This document shows, one piece after another, positions 59,701 to 64,000 of a stretch of DNA of 64,000 bases. A program made the translations under genes and the position numbers. The notes beneath the pieces were generated by a model. That model made no database searches. It was not told where the DNA came from and saw nothing but the letters and a program-made list of their open reading frames with translations. The stretch covers positions 31,464,001 through 31,528,000 of the forward strand of contig CM044320.1 in assembly GCA_024291935.2 (NCBI GenBank), given 5' to 3'. The DNA comes from Okapia johnstoni. Lineage: Eukaryota; Chordata; Mammalia; Artiodactyla; Giraffidae. Each line of letters starts with the position of its first letter. Position 1 is the first letter of the stretch.

Positions 59701-62123
59701 TCACCCCTAATTTTAAGGGGGAGAGGAGTATAATCTTCCTACATGTCCAGGAAAGGGAAGAAAACGGGAAATATTATTGAACTATAGTAAAGCTACCATG
59801 CTACCTGAGAGGAAAAATGATTTTTTCTTTAATTTTAAAAGCTACCAGATTGCTCAAAAAATATTTCTTTTAAGAGTGAAAACTTTTAAAGAAGAACAAA
59901 TCACTTATTTCCAACCTCTCTGAAGTATCAGTTATATATAGGTTTCTGGATTCTCCTCCTTTTATGCCTTTTTTATTTTTTCATCATTGTAATCACACTC
60001 TGAATACTATTATTTGTACTGACCATTGTATCTTATATCCATCTTTTACATTGCTGTAGAATCATTACAATTTTTGATTCTGGTGTAATCAAATGGCATT
60101 TTTCAATTAAATGTGTTCTTAGAATATCTAATAATACTTATCCCGATTTCTAATTTGTATTCAACTTAATTCTTAACCCTATCTGTGTTTAAAGAAAACA
60201 AACCAATAAGCCAATACAATATTTTAAGCACTTACAGGAAAATCTGGTCCTTCCTAAAATCAAACTGTCCACAGCTAAACAAAAAGCTGCTCAGTTCTGA
60301 GAAAGTTCTATTAAATGCGAAAGAGACAATTTATTTTACCATAATAGGTAAGTGGCTTGAAAATCCTGGAAACAGAATGAAGAGAGCAGAAACCAACTAC
60401 CAAAATATGATTATTACAACATATTATTGGGCTTTCCAGGTGGCACTAGTGGTAAGGAATCCACCAGCCAATGCAGGAGACAGAGGAGACTAGGGTTCTA
60501 TCCATGGGTAAGGAAGTTTCTCTGGAGTAGGAAATGGCTATCCACTCCAGTATTCTTGCCTGGAAAATCCATGGCAGAGAAGACTGGCCAGCTATAGTCC
60601 ACAGGGCCACAAAGAGTCAGACATGAATGAGTGACTGAGCACATAGCACCTAACAAATTATTATATCTAAAGATGTCAGTTTTTAAAAGAAAAGTATAAC
60701 AGTTTTAAAAAATTAGTTTTTACTCCATTAAATTCTTTCTTACAAAACCAAAACCTGAAGAAGTAAGTAATCCTTCCGTTTGTGAAAGTATTTATCACAA
60801 GTTCCCTTAAGTGAATTTGAAATATAATAAATACCAACAAATTAAATTGCTTCAAAGCTTTTGGGGAATGAAGCTAAAATAAAAAATGAGCAATTTATGT
60901 GATCAACTTCAGGATGTGGAAGCAACAAGCTCAACTATAAATAGTGATTATGAATATAGAAGGCAAAGGAAAAAAACACATTCACTCTGTATAATGGGTT
61001 CCAGTTTCATCCATCTCAATAGCACCGATTCAAATGTATTTTTTTTAATGGCTAAGTAATATTCCATTGTGTATATGTACCACAGCTTCCTTATCCATTC
61101 GTCTGCTGATGGACATCTAGGTTGCTTCCATGTCCTGGCTATTGTAAACAGTGCTGCAATGAACATTGGGGTACACGCGTCTTTATCAGTTCTGGTTTCC
61201 TCGGTGTGCATGCCCAGCAGGTGCTATTGAGATGGATGAAACTGGAGCCCATTATACAGAGTGAAGTAAGCCAGAAAGAAAAACACCAATACAGTATACT
61301 AATGCATATATATGGAATTTGAAAGACGGTAATGGTAACCCTATATGCGAGACAGAATAAGAGACACAGATGCATAGAACAGTCTTATGGACTCTGAGGG
61401 AGAAGGTGAGGGTGGGATGTTCTGGGACAATAGCATTGAAACATGTATATTGTCATTTGTGAAACAGAACACCATTCCATGTTCTATGCATGGGACGGGT
61501 GCTCAGGGCTGGGGCATTGGGATGGCCCAGAGGGATGGGATGGGGAGGGGGGTGGGGGGGGTTCAGGATGGGGAGCACGTGTGGACCCATGGCTGATTCA
61601 TGTCAATGTATGGCAAAAACTACTACGGTATTGTAAAGTAATTAGCCCCCAACTAAAATAAAAAAAAAAAAAAAAACACATTCAAAACTGAGCCATTGGT
61701 TAGAAAGTGGCTTTCGGTTTCTAGCTGTTTAGGAAAAAATCTTGAGAATGCATCAAGAGAATCTAATAACACCCGTTACATGAAGAAAAAAATGTACATT
61801 TAAAGTGTCCTACCATTTGTTCTTCGACATCACCTTGTTCCTCAGCTTTTGTTTCTTCCTCATGAACTGAGTTAGATTCATTTTCTTGTTGTTTGTTCTC
61901 TTCTTGGAGATCTCTGCTGACTGCTGTTTGCACACTCTTAACTTCTTCTTTGACAGAGTCAGTTACGGTGGAAATGTGTTCTTGTGATGGTGTTAGAACG
62001 GGGCTCAGGGGTGTGACATGATCATAGTGAGTGTGCAGGAGTCGTAGAGCAATGTCAGATGTTGCTAATATCCTTGGAATTTCAAATCCAGTTTGTGTCT
62101 CAGAGAATCTGATACTTCTGTGC
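17287..62123 (-). CDS. DNAI7: DNAI7 (CASC1), C-terminal part, eight exons
   Basis: Exons in transcript order: 62123-61814, 32823-32748, 31711-31551, 28744-28588, 24676-24462, 22179-22012, 18766-18653 and 17565-17287. All borders are GT/AG and all phases join, giving about 492 codons plus a TAA stop; 5' exons lie right of the window. The product matches axonemal dynein intermediate chain 7 (CASC1, lung adenoma susceptibility 1), relative of Chlamydomonas IC97 of the I1 inner-arm dynein, about 716 residues in human. From family knowledge it acts in motile cilia and flagella with axonemal dynein and tubulin. The acidic Glu/Gln-rich first exon is followed by the compact Casc1 C-terminal region. 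The 29-kb intron between the first two exons here is full of transposons. Confidence 0.95.
17636..17870 (-). mobile_element. BovB LINE 3' end, antisense
   Basis: Starts with the (TTG)n tail and continues with reverse-complement BovB 3' sequence (gagcttgctcaaactcatgt and on). A mariner piece follows directly. Confidence 0.88.
17873..17929 (-). mobile_element. mariner terminal fragment
   Basis: Carries gtttttccata on one side and ttggccaacccaata on the other, the terminal inverted repeat of the ruminant mariner family; one end is lost. Confidence 0.6.
18060..18240 (+). mobile_element. L2 LINE 3' end
   Basis: Shows the L2 terminal pattern tttattgaatgcc...tcctggggatataac...gaggagcttgcagtctaatgg. 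Diverged. Confidence 0.65.
18653..18766 (-). CDS. DNAI7: DNAI7 exon with weak donor
   Basis: A 114-base exon of 38 codons, phase 0 at both ends, acceptor GTACTGACAG and donor GTATAG. It begins [20 protein letters not shown] and ends CDSKKVVFQ. It was placed by homology to the human protein between the NYK and VREHL exons. The donor departs from consensus at positions +5 and +6 (AG instead of GT), so lower splicing efficiency is possible. Confidence 0.93.
18882..19645 (+). mobile_element. L1 LINE 3' end, sense
   Basis: Cetartiodactyl L1 3' text (aacttatggttaccaa, ctagcacagggaactc, acactgtagatcaactatac) ending in an A-rich tail. It is split by a SINE fold-back at 19085-19434. Confidence 0.85.
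19085..19434. mobile_element. inverted pair of Bov-tA SINEs (fold-back)
   Basis: An antisense SINE (about 19100-19220) and a sense Bov-tA (about 19229-19434) face each other across about 10 bases. The arms (about 117 bases) are close to 90% alike by eye. One 13-bp TSD, acatataaaatag, at 19072-19084 and 19435-19447 brackets the whole unit. Confidence 0.85.
19780..19990 (-). mobile_element. BovB LINE 3' end, antisense
   Basis: The TTG tail at 19780, then the antisense BovB 3' region, 5' truncated at about 19990. It sits inside an older L2-like stretch. Confidence 0.88.
19995..20425 (+). mobile_element. L2 LINE 3' end
   Basis: Pyrimidine-rich L2 text ending with the marker ggatgtaagctccacaaggg and aaaacattgtctggaata. 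Confidence 0.65.
20426..21138 (-). other. DNAI7 intron
   Basis: Mostly unrecognised. A second L2-like piece (caaggagctcagagttt) lies near 20690-20830. Confidence 0.5.
21139..21840 (-). mobile_element. BovB LINE, RT C-terminal region to 3' end, antisense
   Basis: On the - strand a 163-codon frame (21905-21414) encodes the BovB C-terminal part ([28 protein letters not shown], then [14 protein letters not shown]). The 3' end is at 21139. The upstream RT catalytic half is missing. Confidence 0.92.
22012..22179 (-). CDS. DNAI7: DNAI7 exon flanked by inverted BovB copies
   Basis: Acceptor TTGAAACTAG, donor GTAAGA; 168 bases, exactly 56 codons, from [20 protein letters not shown] to LYVVINYK. Skipping it would keep the frame. 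A BovB in antisense lies 172 bases to its left and a BovB in sense 99 bases to its right (see findings). Confidence 0.95.
22278..22694 (+). mobile_element. BovB LINE 3' end, sense
   Basis: 5'-truncated sense BovB starting at the [21 protein letters not shown] region and ending in a gactgaacaacagcaac tail. It is opposite in strand to the copy at 21139-21840. Confidence 0.9.
22695..23154 (-). other. DNAI7 intron, nothing recognised
   Basis: No exon or repeat that I can support. Confidence 0.5.
23155..23410 (-). mobile_element. old L1 3'UTR, antisense
   Basis: The typical antisense L1M-type text: cataaaattcacccattta, a T-run, then caactatcaccataaatcag and ttttagaaca. Confidence 0.75.
23758..24053 (-). 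mobile_element. Bov-A2 SINE with (CTG)11 tail
   Basis: Two BovA monomers in antisense. The tail on the + strand is 11 CTG units (23758-23790). A perfect 12-bp TSD, atttcgtggtct, lies at 23748-23759 and 24054-24065, overlapping the first CT of the tail. A young insertion. Confidence 0.93.
24462..24676 (-). CDS. DNAI7: DNAI7 exon
   Basis: The acceptor is AATTATAAAG (weak tract) and the donor GTAAGC. The 215 bases encode [20 protein letters not shown] and later [20 protein letters not shown], ending QIQIK in phase 0. The stretch is highly conserved. Confidence 0.95.
24810..25075 (+). mobile_element. L2 LINE fragment
   Basis: Diverged L2 text: ctctgcacatgcagttcttt and cttcctagagaacatttcat. Confidence 0.5.
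25085..25265 (-). mobile_element. old L1 3'UTR fragment, antisense
   Basis: Contains gcaaccatcaccaccattca and gttttagaatattc, the same L1M 3'UTR type as 23155-23410. Confidence 0.65.
25290..25990 (+). mobile_element. old L1 ORF2 3' part, sense
   Basis: Text such as aaaagatgctcaacattacc and caacccagcaattccactcc. It is interrupted at 25492-25766 by a Bov-A2. Confidence 0.85.
25492..25766 (+). mobile_element. Bov-A2 SINE
   Basis: Two BovA monomers and a (CAG)4-5 tail. The TSD agggtggct / agggtgact (25483-25491 and 25767-25775) matches at 8 of 9. Confidence 0.9.
26010..26235 (+). mobile_element. L2 LINE 3' fragment
   Basis: Contains ctgctccatagcactttcat and attcctggaagaaggaatta, L2 3' blocks. 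Confidence 0.55.
26236..26772 (-). other. DNAI7 intron
   Basis: A short antisense ruminant-L1 end (ggtgtatagctgctttacaa near 26612) is present. The rest is unrecognised. Confidence 0.45.
26773..26984 (-). mobile_element. Bov-tA SINE
   Basis: Antisense Bov-tA with a TTG tail at the left. Its 5' end (right) was the target of the next Bov-A2. Confidence 0.9.
26985..27258 (+). mobile_element. Bov-A2 SINE inserted into Bov-tA
   Basis: Two BovA monomers with a CAG/CAA tail. The TSD cagggaaacca lies at 26974-26984 and 27259-27269 and comes from the head of the older SINE. Insertion order is therefore visible. Confidence 0.92.
27270..28022 (-). other. DNAI7 intron, nothing recognised
   Basis: AT-rich; no exon or repeat supported. 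Confidence 0.5.
28036..28237 (-). mobile_element. Bov-tA SINE
   Basis: Antisense Bov-tA with a perfect 13-bp TSD, ccccatcctcagt, at 28023-28035 and 28238-28250. Confidence 0.93.
28588..28744 (-). CDS. DNAI7: DNAI7 exon
   Basis: Acceptor ATTTTTAAAAG, donor GTACAA. It begins [20 protein letters not shown] and ends VARWDAE plus one base of a Gly codon. The split codon is finished by the next exon. Confidence 0.95.
29121..29205. mobile_element. mariner-type miniature element
   Basis: 85 bases with TA at both ends and terminal inverted repeats ttggattggccaaaaagtt / aactttttgaccaaccca types. No transposase. A short MIR-like text lies just before it (28950-29100). Confidence 0.75.
29206..29857 (-). 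other. DNAI7 intron, nothing recognised
   Basis: Purine-rich intron; an L1-end-like phrase at 29335-29375 (ttatatgtcaattacacctt) suggests a small old L1 3' remnant. Confidence 0.4.
29858..30073 (-). mobile_element. Bov-tA SINE
   Basis: Full antisense Bov-tA, head at the right ending ctggggaagcccc. Confidence 0.88.
30405..30540 (-). mobile_element. Bov-tA SINE, partial
   Basis: Antisense SINE lacking the 3' half of the body. Confidence 0.85.
30725..30860 (+). mobile_element. MER5A-type DNA transposon, deleted copy
   Basis: hAT-Charlie MER5 text: agtgcttttcaaactttcat, gatgcatttctaacaagttc and gtgatacagatgctgcaggt. The middle is deleted. Confidence 0.7.
30867..31056 (+). mobile_element. MER5A-type DNA transposon, near complete
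   Basis: Terminal repeats cattggttctcaaac and gggaaccactg at the ends, with the internal ttctgattcagtaggactga block. Same strand as the deleted copy just before it. Confidence 0.8.
31060..31272 (+). mobile_element. hAT-type nonautonomous DNA transposon
   Basis: Recognisable text (ccacaaactatggtccct, attgaactggaacacagcca, ggccatttacagaaaaaatt) of a mammalian hAT-Charlie-type element with imperfect ends. I do not name the family. Confidence 0.6.
31551..31711 (-). CDS. DNAI7: DNAI7 exon
   Basis: Acceptor TTAATTTCAG and donor GTAGGT. The 161 bases encode the well-conserved stretch [20 protein letters not shown] and end GWMIVE in phase 0. This is part of the folded Casc1 core. Confidence 0.95.
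31712..32747 (-). other. DNAI7 intron, nothing recognised
   Basis: AT-rich intron between two DNAI7 exons. No young repeat, which is unusual for this window. Confidence 0.5.
32748..32823 (-). CDS. DNAI7: DNAI7 exon with two possible acceptors
   Basis: With acceptor TGTTCTCTGTAG the exon is 76 bases and reads [20 protein letters not shown] then ETVSA, plus one base. Donor is GTATTC. A second CAG acceptor 12 bases further in (exon start 32811) keeps the frame and drops four residues. The outer site is preferred for its pyrimidine tract and because the extra four residues have a counterpart in the human protein. Confidence 0.88.
33330..33515 (+). mobile_element. Bov-tA SINE, internally deleted
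   Basis: Sense head and body with a short deletion after the B-box region (gtttgatccctgggtcagga then straight to aatggcaaccc). Confidence 0.85.
34100..34220 (+). mobile_element. L2 LINE 3' fragment
   Basis: Text tttactgagtgcctgaattg and aaggagctgccagtctgtta fits the L2 end. Confidence 0.55.
34703..34965 (+). mobile_element. CHR-type SINE
   Basis: tRNA-Glu-like head (gactttcttgttggtccagt), CHR body (catgtgctgtggctactgag, ccacaacaaaagatcccaca) and an A-rich tail. Confidence 0.8.
34966..36465 (-). other. DNAI7 29-kb intron, 1.5 kb without recognised repeat
   Basis: I see no exon or repeat here. It is one of the two longest repeat-poor stretches in the big intron. Confidence 0.5.
36467..36737 (+). 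mobile_element. BovB LINE with large internal deletion
   Basis: The RT start ([11 protein letters not shown]) runs to about 36604, then jumps directly to the 3'-terminal 130 bases, ending actgaactgaa. The join falls at a shared tgg. Confidence 0.9.
36880..37160 (-). mobile_element. BovB LINE 3' part, antisense
   Basis: Antisense BovB starting after a shortened tail, running to about the ELWCWRR region. It faces the sense copy 140 bases to its left. Confidence 0.88.
37845..38175. mobile_element. compound SINE: + head, - Bov-tA, + Bov-tA
   Basis: A sense tRNA-like head (ggctttccaggtggcgcagt) is broken after about 25 bases by an antisense Bov-tA, followed by a sense head and shortened body to 38165. 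This fits one SINE split by another in opposite orientation. Confidence 0.75.
38190..38765 (+). mobile_element. L2 LINE, long 3' piece
   Basis: Nearly 600 bases of L2 pattern: ccatgccactctcctactta, tggcatctcgttgaatctac, cctgcaaagccctgcttcac, ggtctcagcttaaataagaa and atttgctgagtgag at the end. Confidence 0.75.
39255..39475 (-). mobile_element. Bov-tA SINE
   Basis: Full antisense Bov-tA ending in gccacctgggaagtcc. Confidence 0.9.
39550..39757 (-). mobile_element. CHR-type SINE, antisense
   Basis: Contains ttgtttggttgcacttggtc at the left and gaccagggatcaaacctatg, then the tRNA-like head at the right. Confidence 0.8.
39758..41020 (-). other. DNAI7 29-kb intron, no repeat recognised
   Basis: AT-rich; no exon, RNA gene or repeat supported. 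Confidence 0.5.
41021..41395 (+). mobile_element. CHR-type SINE split by a Bov/ART2-like insert
   Basis: The CHR head (41021-41037) and remainder (41277-41395) are separated by a 240-base sense insert of BovA-like and BovB-like sequence. The near-perfect duplication ctggtggtcc / ctggcggtcc at the borders fits a target-site duplication. Confidence 0.75.
41436..42726 (+). mobile_element. BovB LINE with the longest open RT frame
   Basis: Sense BovB; a 250-codon frame (41590-42342) holds the RT core: [47 protein letters not shown] and the C-terminal [14 protein letters not shown]. The catalytic box reads YSDD instead of YADD, and TGA ends the frame at the CESW region. It ends in (actga)n at 42726. 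Inactive. Confidence 0.93.
42727..43575 (-). other. DNAI7 29-kb intron, nothing recognised
   Basis: No repeat or exon supported. Confidence 0.5.
43576..43660. mobile_element. mariner-type miniature element
   Basis: 85 bases, TA at both ends, arms ttgggttggccaaaaaagtt and aactttttggccaacccaa as inverted repeats of about 28 bases with an 18-base middle. It is the best preserved of three mariner relics here. Confidence 0.85.
43774..43995 (+). mobile_element. Bov-tA SINE
   Basis: Sense head (ggggcttcccaggtgatgca) to tail. Confidence 0.9.
44100..44315 (+). mobile_element. Bov-tA SINE
   Basis: Sense Bov-tA; the tail has CAGCACAG repeats. Confidence 0.9.
45385..45598 (+). mobile_element. Bov-tA SINE in L1 5' region
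   Basis: Sense Bov-tA (gcaggtgactcagtggtaaa at the left, ctaaataacaacacc tail). Confidence 0.9.
45833..45961 (+). mobile_element. CHR-1-like SINE in L1 5' region
   Basis: tRNA-derived head with ggtccagcagttaggaatct and tttcactgctgagggcacgg, short body and A-rich end. Confidence 0.7.
46874..46906 (-). mobile_element. 33-base BovA fragment in L1 ORF1
   Basis: aaagtgaagtcgctcagtcg and tgtcagactctt is the antisense joint between two BovA units. It interrupts the L1 text. Confidence 0.6.
47258..48287 (+). mobile_element. BovB LINE inserted in L1
   Basis: Sense, 5' truncated at VDHNKL. The YADD box reads YTDD, a 15-base deletion lies near 47497 and other frameshifts follow. It ends gaactgaactgaa at 48287. 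Confidence 0.92.
49589..50213 (+). mobile_element. young ruminant L1 3' end inserted in old L1
   Basis: 5'-truncated L1-BT-type 3' end (ORF2 tail, then 3'UTR with G-rich block at 50060-50100 and ctccaactaaaataaataaa end). TSD aagaaacaaaaaa at 49576-49588 and 50214-50226. Confidence 0.92.
50439..50879 (+). repeat. G-poor CCCTAA/AACCATA-type degenerate repeat
   Basis: About 440 bases with hardly any G, with CCCTAAACC, CCTAACCC, CTAAACCCTAG at the left, AACCATAACC and ATAACCAGAAA units in the middle and CTCTAACCTTAACCTAG, GCCCTAATC at the right. It resembles decayed telomere repeat. L1 ORF2 sequence borders both sides. Confidence 0.6.
51999..52022 (-). mobile_element. about 23-base SINE/BovB tail in L1
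   Basis: ttttgttgttgttgtccagt is the reverse of the gactgaacaacaacaa tail common to Bov elements and interrupts the L1 text. Too short for certainty. Confidence 0.4.
52915..53133 (-). mobile_element. Bov-tA SINE in NUMT (ND4)
   Basis: Antisense Bov-tA between the ND4 pieces ...IQTP and TAHGLTS. Confidence 0.88.
53642..53818 (-). mobile_element. Bov-tA SINE in NUMT (ND4)
   Basis: Antisense, partial head; the 5' part is shortened (ctctgcattgcaggaagttt). Confidence 0.85.
54500..54713 (-). mobile_element. Bov-tA SINE in NUMT (ND4L)
   Basis: Full antisense Bov-tA splitting ND4L. Confidence 0.9.
54768..54834 (-). pseudogene. NUMT copy of mitochondrial tRNA-Arg
   Basis: Between the ND3 and ND4L remnants; keeps tttaaact and cactcattaaattatga-like blocks of bovid mt tRNA-Arg but has base changes and inserted bases in the arms. 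Not expected to work in the nucleus. Confidence 0.75.
55376..55605 (-). mobile_element. Bov-tA SINE in NUMT (ATP6)
   Basis: Antisense Bov-tA between the ATP6 pieces ILEFSSS and IQAYV. Confidence 0.88.
56690..57010 (-). mobile_element. old L1 ORF2 fragment, antisense
   Basis: Antisense L1 text: gctcaagtcttttgcctaat, caagttctttatattaggat, gtccattgtctttcag. Confidence 0.7.
57028..57325 (+). mobile_element. CHR-type SINE
   Basis: tRNA-like head (agacttccatggtggtccaa), CHR body (gcccatgtgccacaactatt) and a CAA-rich tail. Confidence 0.8.
57330..57700 (-). mobile_element. BovB LINE 3' end, antisense
   Basis: TTG tail at the left, then antisense BovB to the FELWCWRR region. Confidence 0.9.
57701..58774 (-). 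other. DNAI7 29-kb intron, nothing recognised
   Basis: Short open frames without family features; no splice-supported exon. Confidence 0.5.
58775..58920 (+). mobile_element. Bov-tA SINE, partial
   Basis: Sense BovA body with a CACAG-repeat tail; head mostly missing. Confidence 0.85.
58921..60427 (-). other. DNAI7 29-kb intron, 1.5 kb without recognised repeat
   Basis: AT-rich. No exon or repeat supported. Confidence 0.5.
60428..60650 (+). mobile_element. Bov-tA SINE
   Basis: Sense head (gggctttccaggtggcacta) to body end. Confidence 0.88.
60985..61667. mobile_element. young L1 3' end with 5' inversion
   Basis: 60985 to about 61219 is antisense L1; about 61221-61667 is sense L1 3' end with poly(A). 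Both parts share about 45 bases (from gctattgagatggatgaaac). A direct repeat aaaaaacacattca flanks the unit (about 60970-60983 and 61669-61682). The classic outcome of twin priming. Confidence 0.93.
61814..62123 (-). CDS. DNAI7: DNAI7 exon, acidic region
   Basis: On the - strand the acceptor is ATTAACAG and the donor GTAGGA. The 310 bases complete a split codon, then read [20 protein letters not shown], followed by LLHTHYDHV and a long Glu/Gln/Lys-rich, probably disordered stretch ending GDVEEQM. The conserved first third anchors the identification. The acidic second half is the fast-changing part of the family. Confidence 0.95.
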
Positions 62124-62388
62124 CTGTTAATTAATTTAACAAAAAAGATGAGGCTCTAGGAAGTTCTATGTCTGCTGTGAATTTATACCTAAGCATTATT
62201 TCCTCTTTAATTTCAGCAGAGTTTTGAGTACTTGTAAATACCCTTAACTTGCTTTCTTTGCAACATTTAGACAGGTTGCTGATGTTACTGTCTCAAAACT
62301 GTCTCTTGGGATCGATGGCTCCATACTCTTCTCCTCCATCTACGGGAGCTCCTTCTCTGGTTCCTTTGTACAGCCTCCTTCCTAACCA

Positions 62389-62419
62389 CGACTGAGTGGC
62401 TGAACTGAACTGAACTGAA
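62389..62419 (+). mobile_element. 31-base BovB 3' tip with TSD
   Basis: cgactgagtggctgaactga and actgaactgaa is the extreme BovB 3' end. Perfect 11-bp direct repeat cttcctaacca at 62378-62388 and 62420-62430. Confidence 0.85.
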
Positions 62420-62702
62420 CTTCCTAACCATCCCTTACATGCTGATGCCACTCAGCTCTCCAGCCTGAGTCCTTCTTTCAGCTCCTTCTACATATTCTCC
62501 CTGGAGATTATTATTTCTATGACTTCAATGAGCTCTATGTTTCCTAGGGGAAGAAGCATCCTTGAATGAGCTGTAGAAGGTTAAAAAACTCCCTTACATA
62601 TGTGTGCGCATATGTAATCAAGTTCATAAGAGTTGATTTCTAAAAAGTTAAGAACTACTGATCTGTATGCTACTGACTTCCCCAAACATGTCTCCAAAAC
62701 TT

Positions 62703-62905
62703 GGGCTTCCCCGGTGTCTCAGTGGTAAAGAATCTGTGTGCCAATGCAGGAGATGCAGGTTTGATCCCTGAGTTAGGAAGATCCCCTGGAGAAGGAAACG
62801 GCAACTCGTTCCAGTAATCTTGCCTGGGAAATCCCACTGACAGAGGAGCGCAGGCTACAGTCCATGGGGTCACAAAAGAGATGGACACAACTTAGCGACT
62901 CAACA
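62703..62905 (+). mobile_element. Bov-tA SINE
   Basis: Sense head (gggcttccccggtgtctcag) to caacaacaaaaacaa tail. Confidence 0.9.
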
Positions 62906-63219
62906 ACAAAAACAATGCTAATAATGCCTTCAAATATGTTTCCAAAGCACATTTCTCAATGCCTTCAGACAGTTACACTTCGATGTCTCATAGTCTCACA
63001 GGTAACTTCAAATTCAACAAGTGCCACACTGAACTCACCATCCCAACCACCCTCTGCCCCTCTTCATCACCATCAAAGTAAAACACAAAGTTGTTCTGTC
63101 ACCACTGCTCCTTATCTTAATAAAAGAATACTATTTAATTCTATTTTTAAACCTGGGTAGTTAATACAGAGCTGTTCATTTTACTTTTATTCTTTTAAAA
63201 TTATACAGATTATTTTTCT

Positions 63220-63350
63220 CCAGAGGGCAGTCCACTGGTTAGGACGCCACGCTTTCACTGCCGTGGGTGTGGGTTCAGTCTCTGGTTGGGGAAATAAGAT
63301 TCTGCAAGCCGCACAAGTGTGACTAAAAATAAATGAATAAAATTTAAACC
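63220..63350 (+). mobile_element. CHR-1-like SINE
   Basis: gcagtccactggttaggacg, ctttcactgccgtgggtgtg and an A-rich end. Confidence 0.75.
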
Positions 63351-63711
63351 ACAGAGTAGTTTGTAGCAAATAGAACTTGGAAAATATTTTGTTCCTTCCT
63401 TTTACTAAATATCAAAAATAAAGTCCAATTGTTCTCATTGTTGTTATGACTAGTCTTTTTAGAGCTGGGACTAGAAACCTAGACCTCCTAACTTTTATTC
63501 TGATAATTTTTCTCTAAAACTCACTGTGCCATATTAACTCAATTATTTTGAAACATTTGAGTAAAACAGCAGCCAAGTGATTATGAATTTGTCATTATCT
63601 CTATTATTCCTCAGAATGATATTACTTTGTTGAAAACATCATTTAAATATCTAAAAATAAGAAATATGAAATTATTTTTGAAAGTATTATTTTTAACATT
63701 TAAATACATAT

Positions 63712-64000
63712 TTTTAAATTTTACAATGTTGTATTGGCTTCTGCCACACAAATCAGCCATAATTATACATACATACCCGCTTCCCTTGTGGCTCAGCTGG
63801 TAAAGAATCTGCCTGCAATGCGGGAGACCTGAGTTTGATCCCTGGGTTAGGAAGATTCCCCTGGAGAAGGGAAAGGCTACCCACTCCAGTATTCTGGCCT
63901 GGAGAATTCCATGCACTGTCTACTCCATGGGGTCACAAAGAGTCAGACACAACTGAGCGACTTCCACTTTCACTCTCCCTCCCTCGCCTCCCTCCCCTTC
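63712..64000 (-). mobile_element. L1 3' end, antisense, running off the window
   Basis: ttttacaatgttgtattggc and aatcagccataattatacat match the antisense ruminant-type L1 end; C-rich text resumes after the SINE at 63966. Confidence 0.6.
63779..63965 (+). mobile_element. Bov-tA SINE
   Basis: Sense head (gcttcccttgtggctcagct) to gagcgacttccactttca. Confidence 0.9.

Noticed and set aside
62124..64000. further upstream DNAI7 exon
   Set aside because: I searched for the preceding conserved segment and saw none; it should lie beyond the window.
1..64000. CRISPR array, operon, prophage or endogenous retrovirus LTR
   Set aside because: No spaced short repeats, no bacterial-type gene runs and no LTR pair or gag/pol/env frames recognised.

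Overview
The window is nuclear DNA of a ruminant, most likely a bovid. The evidence is a very high density of BovB (RTE) LINEs, Bov-tA and Bov-A2 SINEs with CAG tails, CHR-type tRNA-Glu SINEs and young ruminant L1 3' ends. These sit on an older mammalian layer of L2, MIR, MER5A and old L1. There are no operons, CRISPR arrays or prokaryotic genes. Nearly every open frame over 60 codons is a repeat or a shadow of one.

Two protein-coding genes are present, arranged tail to tail. The + strand gene (exons at 101-16801) is the 3' half of IRAG2/LRMP (Jaw1). Nine exons with GT/AG borders and continuous phase encode about 344 C-terminal residues: coiled coil, Ser/Arg-rich linker, one C-terminal membrane anchor, and a luminal tail ending in PPPV. 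The - strand gene (17287-62123) is the 3' part of DNAI7/CASC1, an axonemal dynein-associated protein. Eight exons encode about 492 C-terminal residues. The 3' ends of the two genes are about 485 bp apart between stop codons, and their candidate poly(A) signals interleave. The pairing agrees with the LRMP-CASC1 order near KRAS known from other mammals.

Layout: 1-17.1 kb holds IRAG2 introns with an antisense L1, a BovB and several SINEs. From 17.2 to 32.8 kb lie seven closely spaced DNAI7 exons, with BovB, SINEs, L2 and mariner remnants between them. From 32.8 to 61.8 kb is a single 29-kb DNAI7 intron that has collected transposons. One more DNAI7 exon lies at 61.8-62.1 kb, followed by intron to the window end.

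The most unusual structure is at 44.4-56.4 kb. An old, near full-length sense L1 has been split by SINEs, a BovB, a younger L1, a G-poor CCCTAA-like block and a nuclear mitochondrial insertion (NUMT). The NUMT carries parts of ATP6, COX3, ND3, tRNA-Arg, ND4L and ND4 on the - strand and is itself broken by four SINEs. Other points of note are a twin-primed young L1 with target-site duplication (TSD), a SINE-bearing chimeric retrocopy with its own poly(A) signal, a 31-bp BovB insertion with TSD, a SINE fold-back, and inverted BovB copies flanking one DNAI7 exon. I found no convincing new biological system. The interest here is in genome structure.
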